A stretch of DNA of 64,000 nucleotides, taken from Hyphomicrobiales bacterium. Its GTDB lineage: Bacteria; Pseudomonadota; Alphaproteobacteria; Rhizobiales; Rhizobiaceae. The notes beneath the pieces are model-generated. The model did not search any database, was not told the origin of the DNA, and saw only the letters and a list, made by a program, of their open reading frames with translations. This document shows positions 36,524-44,969 of the stretch, one piece after another. Position numbers and translations under genes: made by a program. The stretch spans positions 62,001 to 126,000 of the forward strand of contig UEGR01000007.1 of NCBI GenBank assembly GCA_900465685.1, in the 5' to 3' direction. Each line of letters opens with the position of its first letter. The first letter of the stretch is position 1.

Positions 36524-37639
36524 GTGGGGAGCATATCTGTCGCGGAGACAAAGACACAGCGGGTTCGCCCGATGCGTGTCGATGACATACCGGCTGTACG
36601 CGAACTGTTTACCGAAGTTTTTCGTCCCAAATCGACCTCTCACAGCGAGAGTTTCGACCAGTATTTCCGGCATGTTTTCTTCGAAAACCCTTATTACGAT
36701 GCCGATCTGTGCAGCATCGTGCATGAAGACAGCAAGGGCGAGATCGACAGCACGCTTTGCGTGTTGCCCATCCCCTATCATGTCGATGGCAAGATCGTCA
36801 TGGGAAGACTGCTCTGCGCCTATATGATGCGCCCCGGCGGCTCGCCGCGCGGTGCAGCCGAACTGACGCTCACCCTGCGCTCGCGTCCCAATGACTTCTC
36901 ATTCAGCGATAGTGCGGCGCCCGTCAGCATGCGCCATTTCAGCGCGGTTGGCGGCATCACGCTCGACACCCATGGTCTGGCATGGACGCGGATTTTCCGT
37001 GGTGCGAGCTATGTGGCCCAGTTTGTTGCCGAACGCCGTGCAGCGTTGCGCGGCTGGCCTGCCGCAAAAGTCGGCAAGCTTTTGGATTCGCTGGTTCCGC
37101 TGCCCAAATTGCGCAACTCCACCAATGGCAAACTGACCGTGCGCGAGATCGATCAGAGCGAAGCTATCGGCCTGATCCGCCAGTTTCTGCCGACCTATGA
37201 CGCCTACCCCGCATGGACGGAGCAGGATCTGCACTGGGTGCTGAACCTCGCCAGAGATAACCGCGCTGCGGGCGAACTCCGCTTCTGTGCGGTTTCCGGC
37301 AAGGGCAACGAGCCGGTCGGCTTCTTCTGCTATTACGCCCGGGCAAACGGGATGGCCGAGGTGCTCAGCATTCTGGCTCTCAAGACCCGCGAGCAGGCCG
37401 TTGTCGAGGTCATGCTGTCGCATTTGCAGGAGGCCGGCCATATCGCGGCGCAGGGCCGCGCCGATCCGCATTTTCTCGGCGCGCTTTCGCAGCAATCGGT
37501 CATGTTCTTCCGCCTGAAGGCCAATGTCTGCGTGGTGACAGCCAATCCCGGCGTGGTGAATGCGCTGAGCCACAACGATATCTTCATCGGCGGACTTGCA
37601 GGCGAAAGCTGGAGCAGGCTGGTTACTGACTTCCAGTAG
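36524..37639 (+). CDS. GNAT-superfamily acyltransferase-like protein
   Basis: A 371-residue protein whose N-terminal half begins RVRPMRVDDIPAVRELFTEVF, the usual first strand and helix of a GNAT acetyltransferase. A second GNAT-like region follows around residues 205-320 (KLTVREIDQSEAIGLIRQFL, EPVGFFCYYARANGMAEVLSILAL, and AVVEVMLSHLQEAG). It is therefore probably a double-domain member. GTG 36524 is chosen, with GCAGG upstream, because the domain starts before the first ATG (36572). It lies just after the flippase and ends 17 bases from the convergent glycosidase. A likely role is acylation of the polysaccharide; the acyl donor is unknown. Confidence 0.7.
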   Translation: MGSISVAETKTQRVRPMRVDDIPAVRELFTEVFRPKSTSHSESFDQYFRHVFFENPYYDADLCSIVHEDSKGEIDSTLCVLPIPYHVDGKIVMGRLLCAYMMRPGGSPRGAAELTLTLRSRPNDFSFSDSAAPVSMRHFSAVGGITLDTHGLAWTRIFRGASYVAQFVAERRAALRGWPAAKVGKLLDSLVPLPKLRNSTNGKLTVREIDQSEAIGLIRQFLPTYDAYPAWTEQDLHWVLNLARDNRAAGELRFCAVSGKGNEPVGFFCYYARANGMAEVLSILALKTREQAVVEVMLSHLQEAGHIAAQGRADPHFLGALSQQSVMFFRLKANVCVVTANPGVVNALSHNDIFIGGLAGESWSRLVTDFQ

Positions 37640-37656
37640 CTGTCTGGTCCAAAAGA

Positions 37657-39861
37657 CTACCGACTGAACTGACGCTCCAGCAGGAAGAAGGTCGTCGGCC
37701 CGTCAGCGCCTGCCCCATTGTCGAGGCGAAATTCCACCGGCCCGTCGCCGGTGGCGACAGGCGCATGAAGCTTGCCGTCAAGACCGATGGCGGACAATTT
37801 CCAAGCCGAAGCAGCACCTGCAAGCCGGAAATCGACGCGGTTGCGCAGCAATGTCACCGGCAAACGCCCCCAATCCTCGATCACCTTTTGCGCATCGTCG
37901 CGAAAGCGCATGCCGGTATTGCGGGCATCGGTCGCAAAAATCACCAGCATCTTCTCGCTGGTTGCCAAGGGTTGCGTATCAAGCGCCGATACGGAGACCA
38001 GGCCGCGCTCTTCGGCATGGCCAAGCGTCAATTGCCCAAGCGTCAGACTATCCTTCAGATCGGCGAAGGCCAGTGCTTCGGTCTGCGGCGTTACAACCCG
38101 CATACGAGTGCGGTCCCGTTCCAGCAGGATTTCGCCGGTCGCGCTGGCGAAGATGCCGCGATAAGGATCGGTCGCATTGTCCTCCGGCAACAGACCCGCC
38201 TGTTTCAAACGCCCCAGAACATTGCCGAGCGCGACATTGCGATAATTGATCTCAATGCCTTTGGCCGTGGTTTCCGGCCACTGCAAACCCGAGGCGAACA
38301 GGCCGATACCGCCGACCAGCGCCAGAGTTTTCAACCTCTCCGGCTCTCGCGTTTCGAGCGAATCGCCAAGGCTGGTTTCGCCTTGCATCATAAAGGGAAC
38401 GGCGAAGGACGCCGTTTTGACATCGCCGCGCCGGAACAGGAGCGAGGCAAGCGTTTCGCCCGCACGCGCCACCGGATCGACCGCGAATGTATAGGGCACG
38501 ATGCGCTGGCGAAGCGGTTCTGCCTCGTCGAAGGCAAGTGTGATCGGCCCCTGCCCGTGGCGGCAAATACCGTCCCAGCCCTGCAAGGCGGCATAGGCCG
38601 GGAAAACCAGCCCCGCTTCATAACGATAACGGTTCCAGAACAGGTGTTCGTATTCGGTGACGAAGAACGGCCGACCGATCCAGCGGCCAGCGGCCAGCTC
38701 GCTGACATAGGAGGCGGCATCGGCGATAGAGCTGTTCTGCTTCATCGTCGTTCCGGGTTCCATCGAGCCGGTCCAGTCATGATAGGTATTGGCGCTGATG
38801 GCCTGTTGCGGCATGCGTGACAGCGCGGTCTGAACCGTGAACCAGTTATTATAGGGTGCGATCAGCCCCTTATAGCCAAGCGTTCGATAAGCGGCCTCGA
38901 GCCGTGCGGCCAGTGCTTGCTCCCGCTCGACGACAAAGGCCTGAAAATCATGCAGCCGCGCGCCACCGCCGGAACGGCTCTGCGGCAATTGCACGGTTCC
39001 CGCTTCGAGGTTTTCCTCTGCGGCGAGACCGCCCCAGGCCCGTGAAAGTGCAGCCGTGTCGGTATAACGTTTTTTCAAAAACGCATTGAACGCGGGAGCA
39101 AAACCCGGCCAGAACGGGCCACTTGCTTGCTTGCCATGCAGGAAACTTGTGAATTCGATACCATTCTCATTGAACGGAATGATCAGCGCCAGCGCCGGGT
39201 CCTGCAACGGGGCCAGTCCCGTATAGGGATTGACCGTCGCATAGACTTCTTTTTGAAACCGCAGCCAGTGCTCGAAGGCTGTGTCATCCACATAGATGCG
39301 GCGCTTCAGATTGCCTTCCGGTCCCCAGCGGTTCATATCCCTGCCGCCGAGCGCACCGCTTTCCGCCGTCAGTCCGTCGATGGTCCAGTAGATACCTTCA
39401 CGTTTCAAGGCGGCCATCAGATAACGAATGCGGTCCAGTGCTTCGGGATCGAAGTTGAAATCCCAGTCGCGATTGAGCATCAGATCGGTATCGAGAAAAT
39501 GCAGCCGCGCAATATTGTAGCCATGCAGGCGAAGCTGCTGCACATAGCGGTCGATGAAGGCGTGGTCGATCTTGCCTGCCGACGGCAATCGCCATGAGAG
39601 CGACGCGCAGAACAGGCGCTGAGGCTCATCCGGCTTTGCCGCCCGGACGAGACGCCCTGCGGCATTGACCGCAATGCGGCTTTGCTCATCAATCGCGGAA
39701 TTGGGCAGAAAGGACGAGAAGTCGAGCGGACTGCCCGGCGTCATTTCCAGCCGGGTTTCTTTGACCGGCATCCACTCTTCCGCAACAGTCATTTCCGGCC
39801 AGAACGCAAGGGCGCCAAGACCGGCAACACAGATGAGAAGAGCGGCAAGCAGCTTTCTCAT
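37657..39861 (-). CDS. Predicted secreted TIM-barrel glycoside hydrolase (clan GH-A-like)
   Basis: A 734-residue protein starting MRKLLAALLICVAGLGALAF, a signal peptide or N-terminal membrane anchor. The following domain looks like a cellulase-type barrel: GYNIARLHFLD, then FNFDPEALDRIRYLMAALKREGIYW, a segment very typical of GH5/GH-A enzymes. LIIPFNENGIEF has an Asn-Glu pair in the acid/base position, and FFVTEYEHLFWNRYRYE carries a Glu in the nucleophile position. The C-terminal 200 residues look beta-rich. Its start overlaps the end of the GT2 gene (ATGA), coupling synthesis with a hydrolase. It may trim or release the polymer made by this locus. The GH family is not assigned. Confidence 0.72.
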   Translation of the reverse strand: MRKLLAALLICVAGLGALAFWPEMTVAEEWMPVKETRLEMTPGSPLDFSSFLPNSAIDEQSRIAVNAAGRLVRAAKPDEPQRLFCASLSWRLPSAGKIDHAFIDRYVQQLRLHGYNIARLHFLDTDLMLNRDWDFNFDPEALDRIRYLMAALKREGIYWTIDGLTAESGALGGRDMNRWGPEGNLKRRIYVDDTAFEHWLRFQKEVYATVNPYTGLAPLQDPALALIIPFNENGIEFTSFLHGKQASGPFWPGFAPAFNAFLKKRYTDTAALSRAWGGLAAEENLEAGTVQLPQSRSGGGARLHDFQAFVVEREQALAARLEAAYRTLGYKGLIAPYNNWFTVQTALSRMPQQAISANTYHDWTGSMEPGTTMKQNSSIADAASYVSELAAGRWIGRPFFVTEYEHLFWNRYRYEAGLVFPAYAALQGWDGICRHGQGPITLAFDEAEPLRQRIVPYTFAVDPVARAGETLASLLFRRGDVKTASFAVPFMMQGETSLGDSLETREPERLKTLALVGGIGLFASGLQWPETTAKGIEINYRNVALGNVLGRLKQAGLLPEDNATDPYRGIFASATGEILLERDRTRMRVVTPQTEALAFADLKDSLTLGQLTLGHAEERGLVSVSALDTQPLATSEKMLVIFATDARNTGMRFRDDAQKVIEDWGRLPVTLLRNRVDFRLAGAASAWKLSAIGLDGKLHAPVATGDGPVEFRLDNGAGADGPTTFFLLERQFSR

Positions 39862-40880
39862 GAGGCCCCTTTTGGGGTCTCTTTCGGGATTTCATTCAAG
39901 ACCCGGCTTTCGATCCAGTCCTGCGGCTTTCGGCGCGGCTGGAAGAAGCCAAGCGGCATGGCAGCCGCATGGAAAATCCATGCCACAACCGCATAGACGC
40001 CGAGCGAAACGCTGCGCTCGCGGATCGACATCAGCACAAACGGCAACAGCGCGAAGACAAGCGCCGCGACGAGCGCCCAAGGCGTGACAAAGCCCAGCAA
40101 AAGTGCGGCGATCACCACCAGCCACCAGACATAGACCGCGCCCCAGAGGCGCAATTCCGGCAGTTCCTTTATAACATTTTGCCAGTGTGGCTGGCCAACA
40201 GCCGCCCGCAGCACTTCGCCGGTGCCACGCAGATACTTGCTTTTCCAGCGGCGCGTCAAAAGCTTGTAGGCGTTCATCGAATAGCCGAAATGCTGTACGA
40301 AGGGCCGGTCGAGACGATAGAGTTTCCAGCCATGGGTGCGCAGGCGCACGCCCGCATCGAATTCTTCATGGCCGTGCAGATTGCGGTCGGAGAAATAGCC
40401 CGCCTGCTCGATGGCGGCACGGCGATAGAGACCGCCGCCATTCATCCGGTCGATATTACCGGCCTGCTTTTCCGGCGTCTGCCTGCGTGCGCGCCGCTGA
40501 AATTCAAGGCTTTCCAGAATCTGGTCCACCACATGCCCGGTCACGCCCCCGGTTTCCGGGTGCTCGGCCATATATTGCAGGGCAGCGGGAATAAAGTCCG
40601 GCTCGATGATCATGTCGCCATCGATCAGGCAGATGAAAGGCTGTGTGGAATATTGAAAGCCCAGTTGCGGCCCAAGACCACAGCTTGCCCGCGCAGGCGC
40701 TTCGATCTGCACCACCCGCACCGGATAAGTGCTGGCGATTTCCACCGTACGATCCGTCGAGCCGCTATCGGAAACGATGACTTCGACCTGTCCGTCAGGC
40801 AAAGCCGCAAGGGCGCTCTCGATCGCTGCGGCGATGCGCTGCTCTTCGTTCAAAGTCTTGATGATAATCGAAACTGACAT
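39858..40880 (-). CDS. Membrane-associated glycosyltransferase family 2
   Basis: A 340-residue GT-A enzyme. MSVSIIIKTLNEEQRIAAAIESAL begins the domain. VEVIVSDSGSTDRTVEIA and FICLIDGDMIIEPDFI carry the nucleotide-sugar and DXD-type metal sites, and NLHGHEEFDAGVRLRTHGWKLY the ED catalytic region. Two or three hydrophobic helices (VYVWWLVVIAALLLGF, LVAALVFALLPFVLM, and AVVAWIFHAAAM) at the C-terminus anchor it to the inner membrane. It is coupled by a 4-base overlap to the downstream glycosidase gene. It probably adds one sugar of the repeat unit. Confidence 0.88.
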   Translation of the reverse strand: MSVSIIIKTLNEEQRIAAAIESALAALPDGQVEVIVSDSGSTDRTVEIASTYPVRVVQIEAPARASCGLGPQLGFQYSTQPFICLIDGDMIIEPDFIPAALQYMAEHPETGGVTGHVVDQILESLEFQRRARRQTPEKQAGNIDRMNGGGLYRRAAIEQAGYFSDRNLHGHEEFDAGVRLRTHGWKLYRLDRPFVQHFGYSMNAYKLLTRRWKSKYLRGTGEVLRAAVGQPHWQNVIKELPELRLWGAVYVWWLVVIAALLLGFVTPWALVAALVFALLPFVLMSIRERSVSLGVYAVVAWIFHAAAMPLGFFQPRRKPQDWIESRVLNEIPKETPKGAS

Positions 40881-40981
40881 TACCCGCCTTGCCTGCTCCC
40901 GGTTGATTATCGACAGTCATCACGTGAAGAGCGCATTATCTTCAACAACTGTTGAATCCTTATAACTGCTCTCGCTCTTTG

Positions 40982-41033
40982 TGTTTACGCATTTTCTAAT
41001 GCAATATCGTTTCACAGCATTGCTGGAAATGTT
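40982..41033. repeat. Degenerate family A repeat
   Basis: TTTACGCATTTTCTAATGCA, then TCGTTTCACA and TTGCTGGAAATG, a decayed version of the family A core in the spacer between the GT2 and CelD-like genes. The rest of this 299-base spacer is AT-rich and probably holds both promoters. Confidence 0.5.
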
Positions 41034-41179
41034 TCAACACCTGCGCATGTTTTCCAGCATTTCATAGTTCCGTTTAGTTTCAAATAAACTAAACACCGCT
41101 ATGCCAATGGCGAATCGCCAGTTCATCGTGAGCGATAAGCTTTTAAACCGGCAAACAAATAGATAATTCAAGGCTGCTG

Positions 41180-42310
41180 ATGTCGAGTGCCAATTTTGAA
41201 ATCAAAGTGCATAGTCGCGTCGACGATCTATCCAACGACTGGCCCGACGCGAATGACAGCAGCGGCTGCGCGCTTTATGTCTTTCAGTCCAGAACCTTTC
41301 TGCGCGCCTGGGAAGCAAGCTATGGCGCAGCGCATAAAGCTCAGCTTTGCCTGATTGAAGTCCGCGACCAGAACCAGCAGCCGGTCCTGTTCGTCCCGTT
41401 TTGCATCATGCATCGCTATGGTGCGCGCATTCTGTCCTTCGTGGATGACGGTGTTTCCGATTACAACGCGCCGATCCTCTTCGAAAATGCGCCGCATTGG
41501 GATGTCGCTGGCGCCGAAGCGCTTTTGAAGCAGATTTTTGCGGCCCTGCCGCCCTTCGATATGGTGGCTTTTGAAAAGATGCCGCAGGAAGTCGAAGGTC
41601 GGCCCAATCCCTTCTGGGGCCTGTCCAATCGCGACTGTTCGGCGGGCACGCACTGGATCACGCTTGAACGACCCATGCCGGAGATCGAGCAGTCGATCCG
41701 CGGCTACAGCACCATTGCCAAGCGCGCAAAGGCATTGCGCCGCGCCGGGCGGTATCGCTTTCTGGTCACGCGCGATGCGCAGGAGCGGGCGACCTTTCTT
41801 GAAACCATGCTGCAACAAAAGCAGAAGCGTTTTGAGGACACCAAAGTGCCCGGTTTCGAGACCCATCCCGAAAAGCGCCGCTTCTTCGAAATCGTGACCG
41901 AGCCTCTGGCCGCGGCGAATGCCCTGCATTTCTCCGTTCTGACAATGGATGACGCGGTCGTCGCCACCATGTGGAGCGTGACGCGCAAGCGGCATTATTG
42001 CGCGATGATCACCACCTTCGAAGACGGTATCTGGAACAAATATTCGCCCGGCAAAGTGCTGATGGTACGGCTGATCGAAGCCCTGAAAGCCGATGATTAC
42101 GAATGCTTCGATCTCGGCTTCGGTAATGAACCCTGGAAGCACGATTTCGCAGACCGCGAAGTCCCGATGCGCGATTATGTAGTTGCCTGCACTCTGCGCG
42201 GCAGGATCGCGCTTGCATATCAGCGGACCATCGACGGCCTGCGTACCACCCGCCTTTACAAGCGGCTTCGCCCGCTGAAATGGGAGCTTCTGCGCCGCCT
42301 CTCGCGTTAG
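41180..42310 (+). CDS. GNAT-family protein, CelD/BioF2-like (Acetyltransf_6)
   Basis: A 376-residue protein of the double-GNAT CelD-like group, usually encoded with cellulose or exopolysaccharide genes. Recognisable are VFQSRTFLRAWEASYG near the N-terminus and PVLFVPFCIMHRYGARILSFVDDGVSDYNAP. The central RGYSTIAKRAKALRRAGRYRF is the basic stretch common to the family. The C-terminal FGFGNEPWKHDF-like segment (CFDLGFGNEPWKHDFADREV) closes the second GNAT fold. No membrane segment. It stands alone, in the direction of the flippase gene. A role in acylation of the polysaccharide is likely, without direct evidence. Confidence 0.8.
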   Translation: MSSANFEIKVHSRVDDLSNDWPDANDSSGCALYVFQSRTFLRAWEASYGAAHKAQLCLIEVRDQNQQPVLFVPFCIMHRYGARILSFVDDGVSDYNAPILFENAPHWDVAGAEALLKQIFAALPPFDMVAFEKMPQEVEGRPNPFWGLSNRDCSAGTHWITLERPMPEIEQSIRGYSTIAKRAKALRRAGRYRFLVTRDAQERATFLETMLQQKQKRFEDTKVPGFETHPEKRRFFEIVTEPLAAANALHFSVLTMDDAVVATMWSVTRKRHYCAMITTFEDGIWNKYSPGKVLMVRLIEALKADDYECFDLGFGNEPWKHDFADREVPMRDYVVACTLRGRIALAYQRTIDGLRTTRLYKRLRPLKWELLRRLSR

Positions 42311-42359
42311 AGCGCGCATCTTGTTCCGAAAACCGTTTCACACTTTTCGGGATGCGCTC
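42310..42359. repeat. Dispersed palindromic repeat, family A, partial copy
   Basis: GAGCGCGCATCTTG, then TCCGAAAACCGTTTCACACT, ending GGGATGCGCTC. Its first base is the last base of the CelD-like gene's stop codon, and it ends 6 bases from the phoR stop codon. The ends pair (GAGCGC/GCGCTC), so it may serve as a terminator for both converging genes. Confidence 0.75.
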
Positions 42360-42365
42360 AAATTC

Positions 42366-43676
42366 TCAGCCTTCGCGCTTCGGCAGGCGCACCATGAAGG
42401 TGGAGCCTTCGCCAAGCTGCGAGCGCACCACCAGACGGCCGCGATGGCGCGCCAGAATATGCTTCACGATGGCAAGCCCCAGCCCGGTGCCCTTCTGGGC
42501 CCGGCTGGTTTCCACATCGATGCGATAGAACCGCTCGGTCAGGCGCGGTAGATGTTCGGTCGAGATACCCGGTCCGAAATCCTGCACCGAAGCCACGACT
42601 TCCGGCGCGCTGCCGGTTTCATCCGCCTCCAGCTTGACGATGACCTTCTTGCCCGCCTGCCCGTATTTGCAGGCATTTTCGACGAGGTTCTGGAACACCT
42701 GAATCAACTCGTCACGGGCGCCGGTCACCAGCAGCGGATGATCGGGCAGATTACGCTCGATCACCACGTCGAGATTGGCGGCGAGTGGGTTCAGCGTATC
42801 GGCGACATGGTTGAGAATAGACGTCAGGTCCACGCTTTCATTGACCGCCAGATGCGCCCGCATTTCCAGCCGGGACAGCGACAGCAAATCGTCAATCAGG
42901 CGCGACATGCGCTCGGCCTGTTTCTGCATGATATCGAGAAAGCGGTCACGCGCCGCAACGTCGTTGCGCGCTGGCCCTTGCAAGGTTTCGATGAAGCCGC
43001 GCAACGAGGCAAGCGGCGTGCGCAATTCATGGCTGGCATTAGCGATGAAGTCGGACCGCATGCGGTCGATACGGCGCGTTTCGCTCTGATCGCGGAAGAT
43101 AAGCACGAACAGCTCGGGGCGCCCTTCCGCATCCGGCAGCGCCTTGACCATGGCCTTGTACCAGCGGTCGATTGGCACGCGCTCGAAATATTCGATGCTG
43201 CGCGGCTCGCCATCGGCGATCACGCCTTGAATGAGCGCATGCATTTCTGGCGCGCGGAAGCGCAGATAGAGCGCCGTTCCGCCTTCAAGAGACTGAAAGG
43301 CCTCCAGCGCCGCCGCGTTGGCGAACAGCACCGTGCCGCCATGGTCGAAGACAATCATCGGATCGGTGAGGAGATCGGCCAGCCGCTCGCCGGAAACACC
43401 GGCCATTTCGCTTTGGTCGTCATCCTTGACCGGGTCTGCATCGGGCTCGCCGCTGCCGACTTCATTGGCAACCCAGACCGCCCCCAGCACGACCAGCGCC
43501 AGCAGAACCGCCCGGAACCAGAACGGCAATTCCAGAGCCATGACGCAAACCGCCAGAACCATGCTGACGATGAGAACGCCCTTCACCCGCCCGAGCGGGG
43601 CAAAGATCGACGATTCCGGAGCGCGCGCCTCCGGGGCGGTCTCGGCATCATCGGTACGGCGGTTGTCTTCACTCAT
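42366..43676 (-). CDS. phoR: PhoR-like sensor histidine kinase
   Basis: A 436-residue inner-membrane kinase. A hydrophobic hairpin (GVLIVSMVLAVCVMALELPF and FRAVLLALVVLGAVWVANEV) near residues 33-75 has almost no periplasmic part, as in PhoR. A PAS domain follows (RLADLLTDPMIVFDHGGTVLFANAAALE), then the dimerisation helix with the phospho-acceptor His in FIANASHELRTPLASLRGF. The ATPase boxes are FQNLVENACKYG, VQDFGPGISTEHLPRLTERFYR and GTGLGLAIVKHIL. In phosphate control PhoR partners PhoB, which is not in the window, but the polyphosphate kinase gene next door supports a phosphate role. Confidence 0.85.
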   Translation of the reverse strand: MSEDNRRTDDAETAPEARAPESSIFAPLGRVKGVLIVSMVLAVCVMALELPFWFRAVLLALVVLGAVWVANEVGSGEPDADPVKDDDQSEMAGVSGERLADLLTDPMIVFDHGGTVLFANAAALEAFQSLEGGTALYLRFRAPEMHALIQGVIADGEPRSIEYFERVPIDRWYKAMVKALPDAEGRPELFVLIFRDQSETRRIDRMRSDFIANASHELRTPLASLRGFIETLQGPARNDVAARDRFLDIMQKQAERMSRLIDDLLSLSRLEMRAHLAVNESVDLTSILNHVADTLNPLAANLDVVIERNLPDHPLLVTGARDELIQVFQNLVENACKYGQAGKKVIVKLEADETGSAPEVVASVQDFGPGISTEHLPRLTERFYRIDVETSRAQKGTGLGLAIVKHILARHRGRLVVRSQLGEGSTFMVRLPKREG

Positions 43677-43691
43677 TGTCTATCCCTTAGA

Positions 43692-43858
43692 CTAGTGGTC
43701 TGATTCCAACATTTGTATCCCTGGGCTCCAAGCGCTGAGCAAATGTTGGAATCGAAAAGACCACTAGCAACTATATGTATCTAGTGGATTTTTCGAATTT
43801 GACGTTTGAAACAGCCTATGTGTCAGCGGAGATTCAAACGTCAAATTCAATCCACTAG
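43692..43858. repeat. Two-hairpin repeat, family C, copy 2
   Basis: A 167-base element starting and ending CTAG. Hairpin 1 (43692-43767) pairs CTAGTGGTCTGATTCCAACA with TGTTGGAATC...GACCACTAG. Hairpin 2 (43781-43858) pairs CTAGTGGATTTTTCGAATTT with AAATTCAATCCACTAG. All four outer arms share the CTAGTGG sequence. Copy 1 is at 35001-35165. It occupies half of the 348-base spacer between phoR and ppk2; the rest shows nothing I can name beyond the ppk2 ribosome site. Confidence 0.9.
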
Positions 43859-44024
43859 GCTCTTATGCCATTCGTCAAACCTGTTGCCAGAGCCGGAAAA
43901 CCGTTTTCCCGACCAGAACATGTGTGACGACAACCAAATGCCTCCGTCGAAATCAGCGTCGGCGTCTTTACGAAGCTTCTCATATGCCCATATCATGGAT
44001 TGATATAAACGAAAGGGAATTGCC

Positions 44025-44969
44025 GTGGGTGACAGTTCGAAGACAGCTAACAAAAAGAACGATAAAAAAAGCGATACCCCAGCCGTCGATAAGCCGATCA
44101 AGTTGAAGCTCGACGGGGAGACACGCAAGTTCGATATCAACGATCCCAAGCTTCCCAACTGGATTGATGATCAGGCGCTGCAGTCGGGCGGATACCCCTA
44201 TTCGTCCAAGATGAAGAGCGATGAATATGAGGCGACCCTCGAGCGCCTGCAAATCGAACTCGTAAAGCTGCAATACTGGCTGCAATCGACCGGTGGGCGC
44301 GTCATCAGCGTCTTTGAAGGGCGCGACGCGGCTGGCAAGGGCGGGACGATCTTTACGATCCGCGAATTCATGAACCCGCGTACTGCGCGCAACGTGGCCC
44401 TGCCAAAGCCAACCCCGACCGAAAGCGGCCAGTGGTACTTCCAGCGTTATGTCGCCCATTTTCCTACAGCAGGCGAATTCGTCACCTTTGACCGCTCCTG
44501 GTATAACCGGGCTGGCGTTGAAGCGGTGATGGGTTTCTGCACACCGGCCCAGCTGGAAATCTTCCTGACGGAAACGCCGGATTTCGAGCGCATGATTGTG
44601 ACCGACGGCATTCACCTGTTCAAATTCTGGCTCGATATCGGTCAGGAAATGCAGCTGAAGCGCTTCCATGAGCGCCGCCACAGCGCGCTCAAGAGCTGGA
44701 AATTCTCACCGATGGATGTGGCCGGTATTTCGCGCTGGGGTGATTATTCCGCAGCGCTCCACACCATGCTCGAGCGGACCGACAGCGGCTATGCACCATG
44801 GACCATCGTGCGCTCCAACGACAAGCGACGCGCCCGACTGGCGGCCATCCGGCGCATCCTTTTGACCCTGCCCTATGACGGCCGCGATCTCGACGCCATC
44901 GGCCCCGAAGATCAGTCCATTATCGGTCGTGGTTCTGCATTCATCACGCAGTCGTCGACACCCAAATAA
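44025..44969 (+). CDS. ppk2: Polyphosphate kinase 2
   Basis: A 314-residue PPK2 family enzyme that moves phosphate between polyphosphate and nucleoside diphosphates, in practice often making GTP or ATP from polyphosphate. Walker A is in [18 protein letters not shown], Walker B in [15 protein letters not shown], and the lid region in [17 protein letters not shown]; this is the short, one-domain class I type. The N-terminus is Lys-rich and disordered. GTG 44025 is used, with AAAGGGA seven bases before it. The last 58 bases overlap the 3' end of the opposing glycosyltransferase gene. phoR lies upstream on the other strand. Confidence 0.95.
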   Translation: MGDSSKTANKKNDKKSDTPAVDKPIKLKLDGETRKFDINDPKLPNWIDDQALQSGGYPYSSKMKSDEYEATLERLQIELVKLQYWLQSTGGRVISVFEGRDAAGKGGTIFTIREFMNPRTARNVALPKPTPTESGQWYFQRYVAHFPTAGEFVTFDRSWYNRAGVEAVMGFCTPAQLEIFLTETPDFERMIVTDGIHLFKFWLDIGQEMQLKRFHERRHSALKSWKFSPMDVAGISRWGDYSAALHTMLERTDSGYAPWTIVRSNDKRRARLAAIRRILLTLPYDGRDLDAIGPEDQSIIGRGSAFITQSSTPK

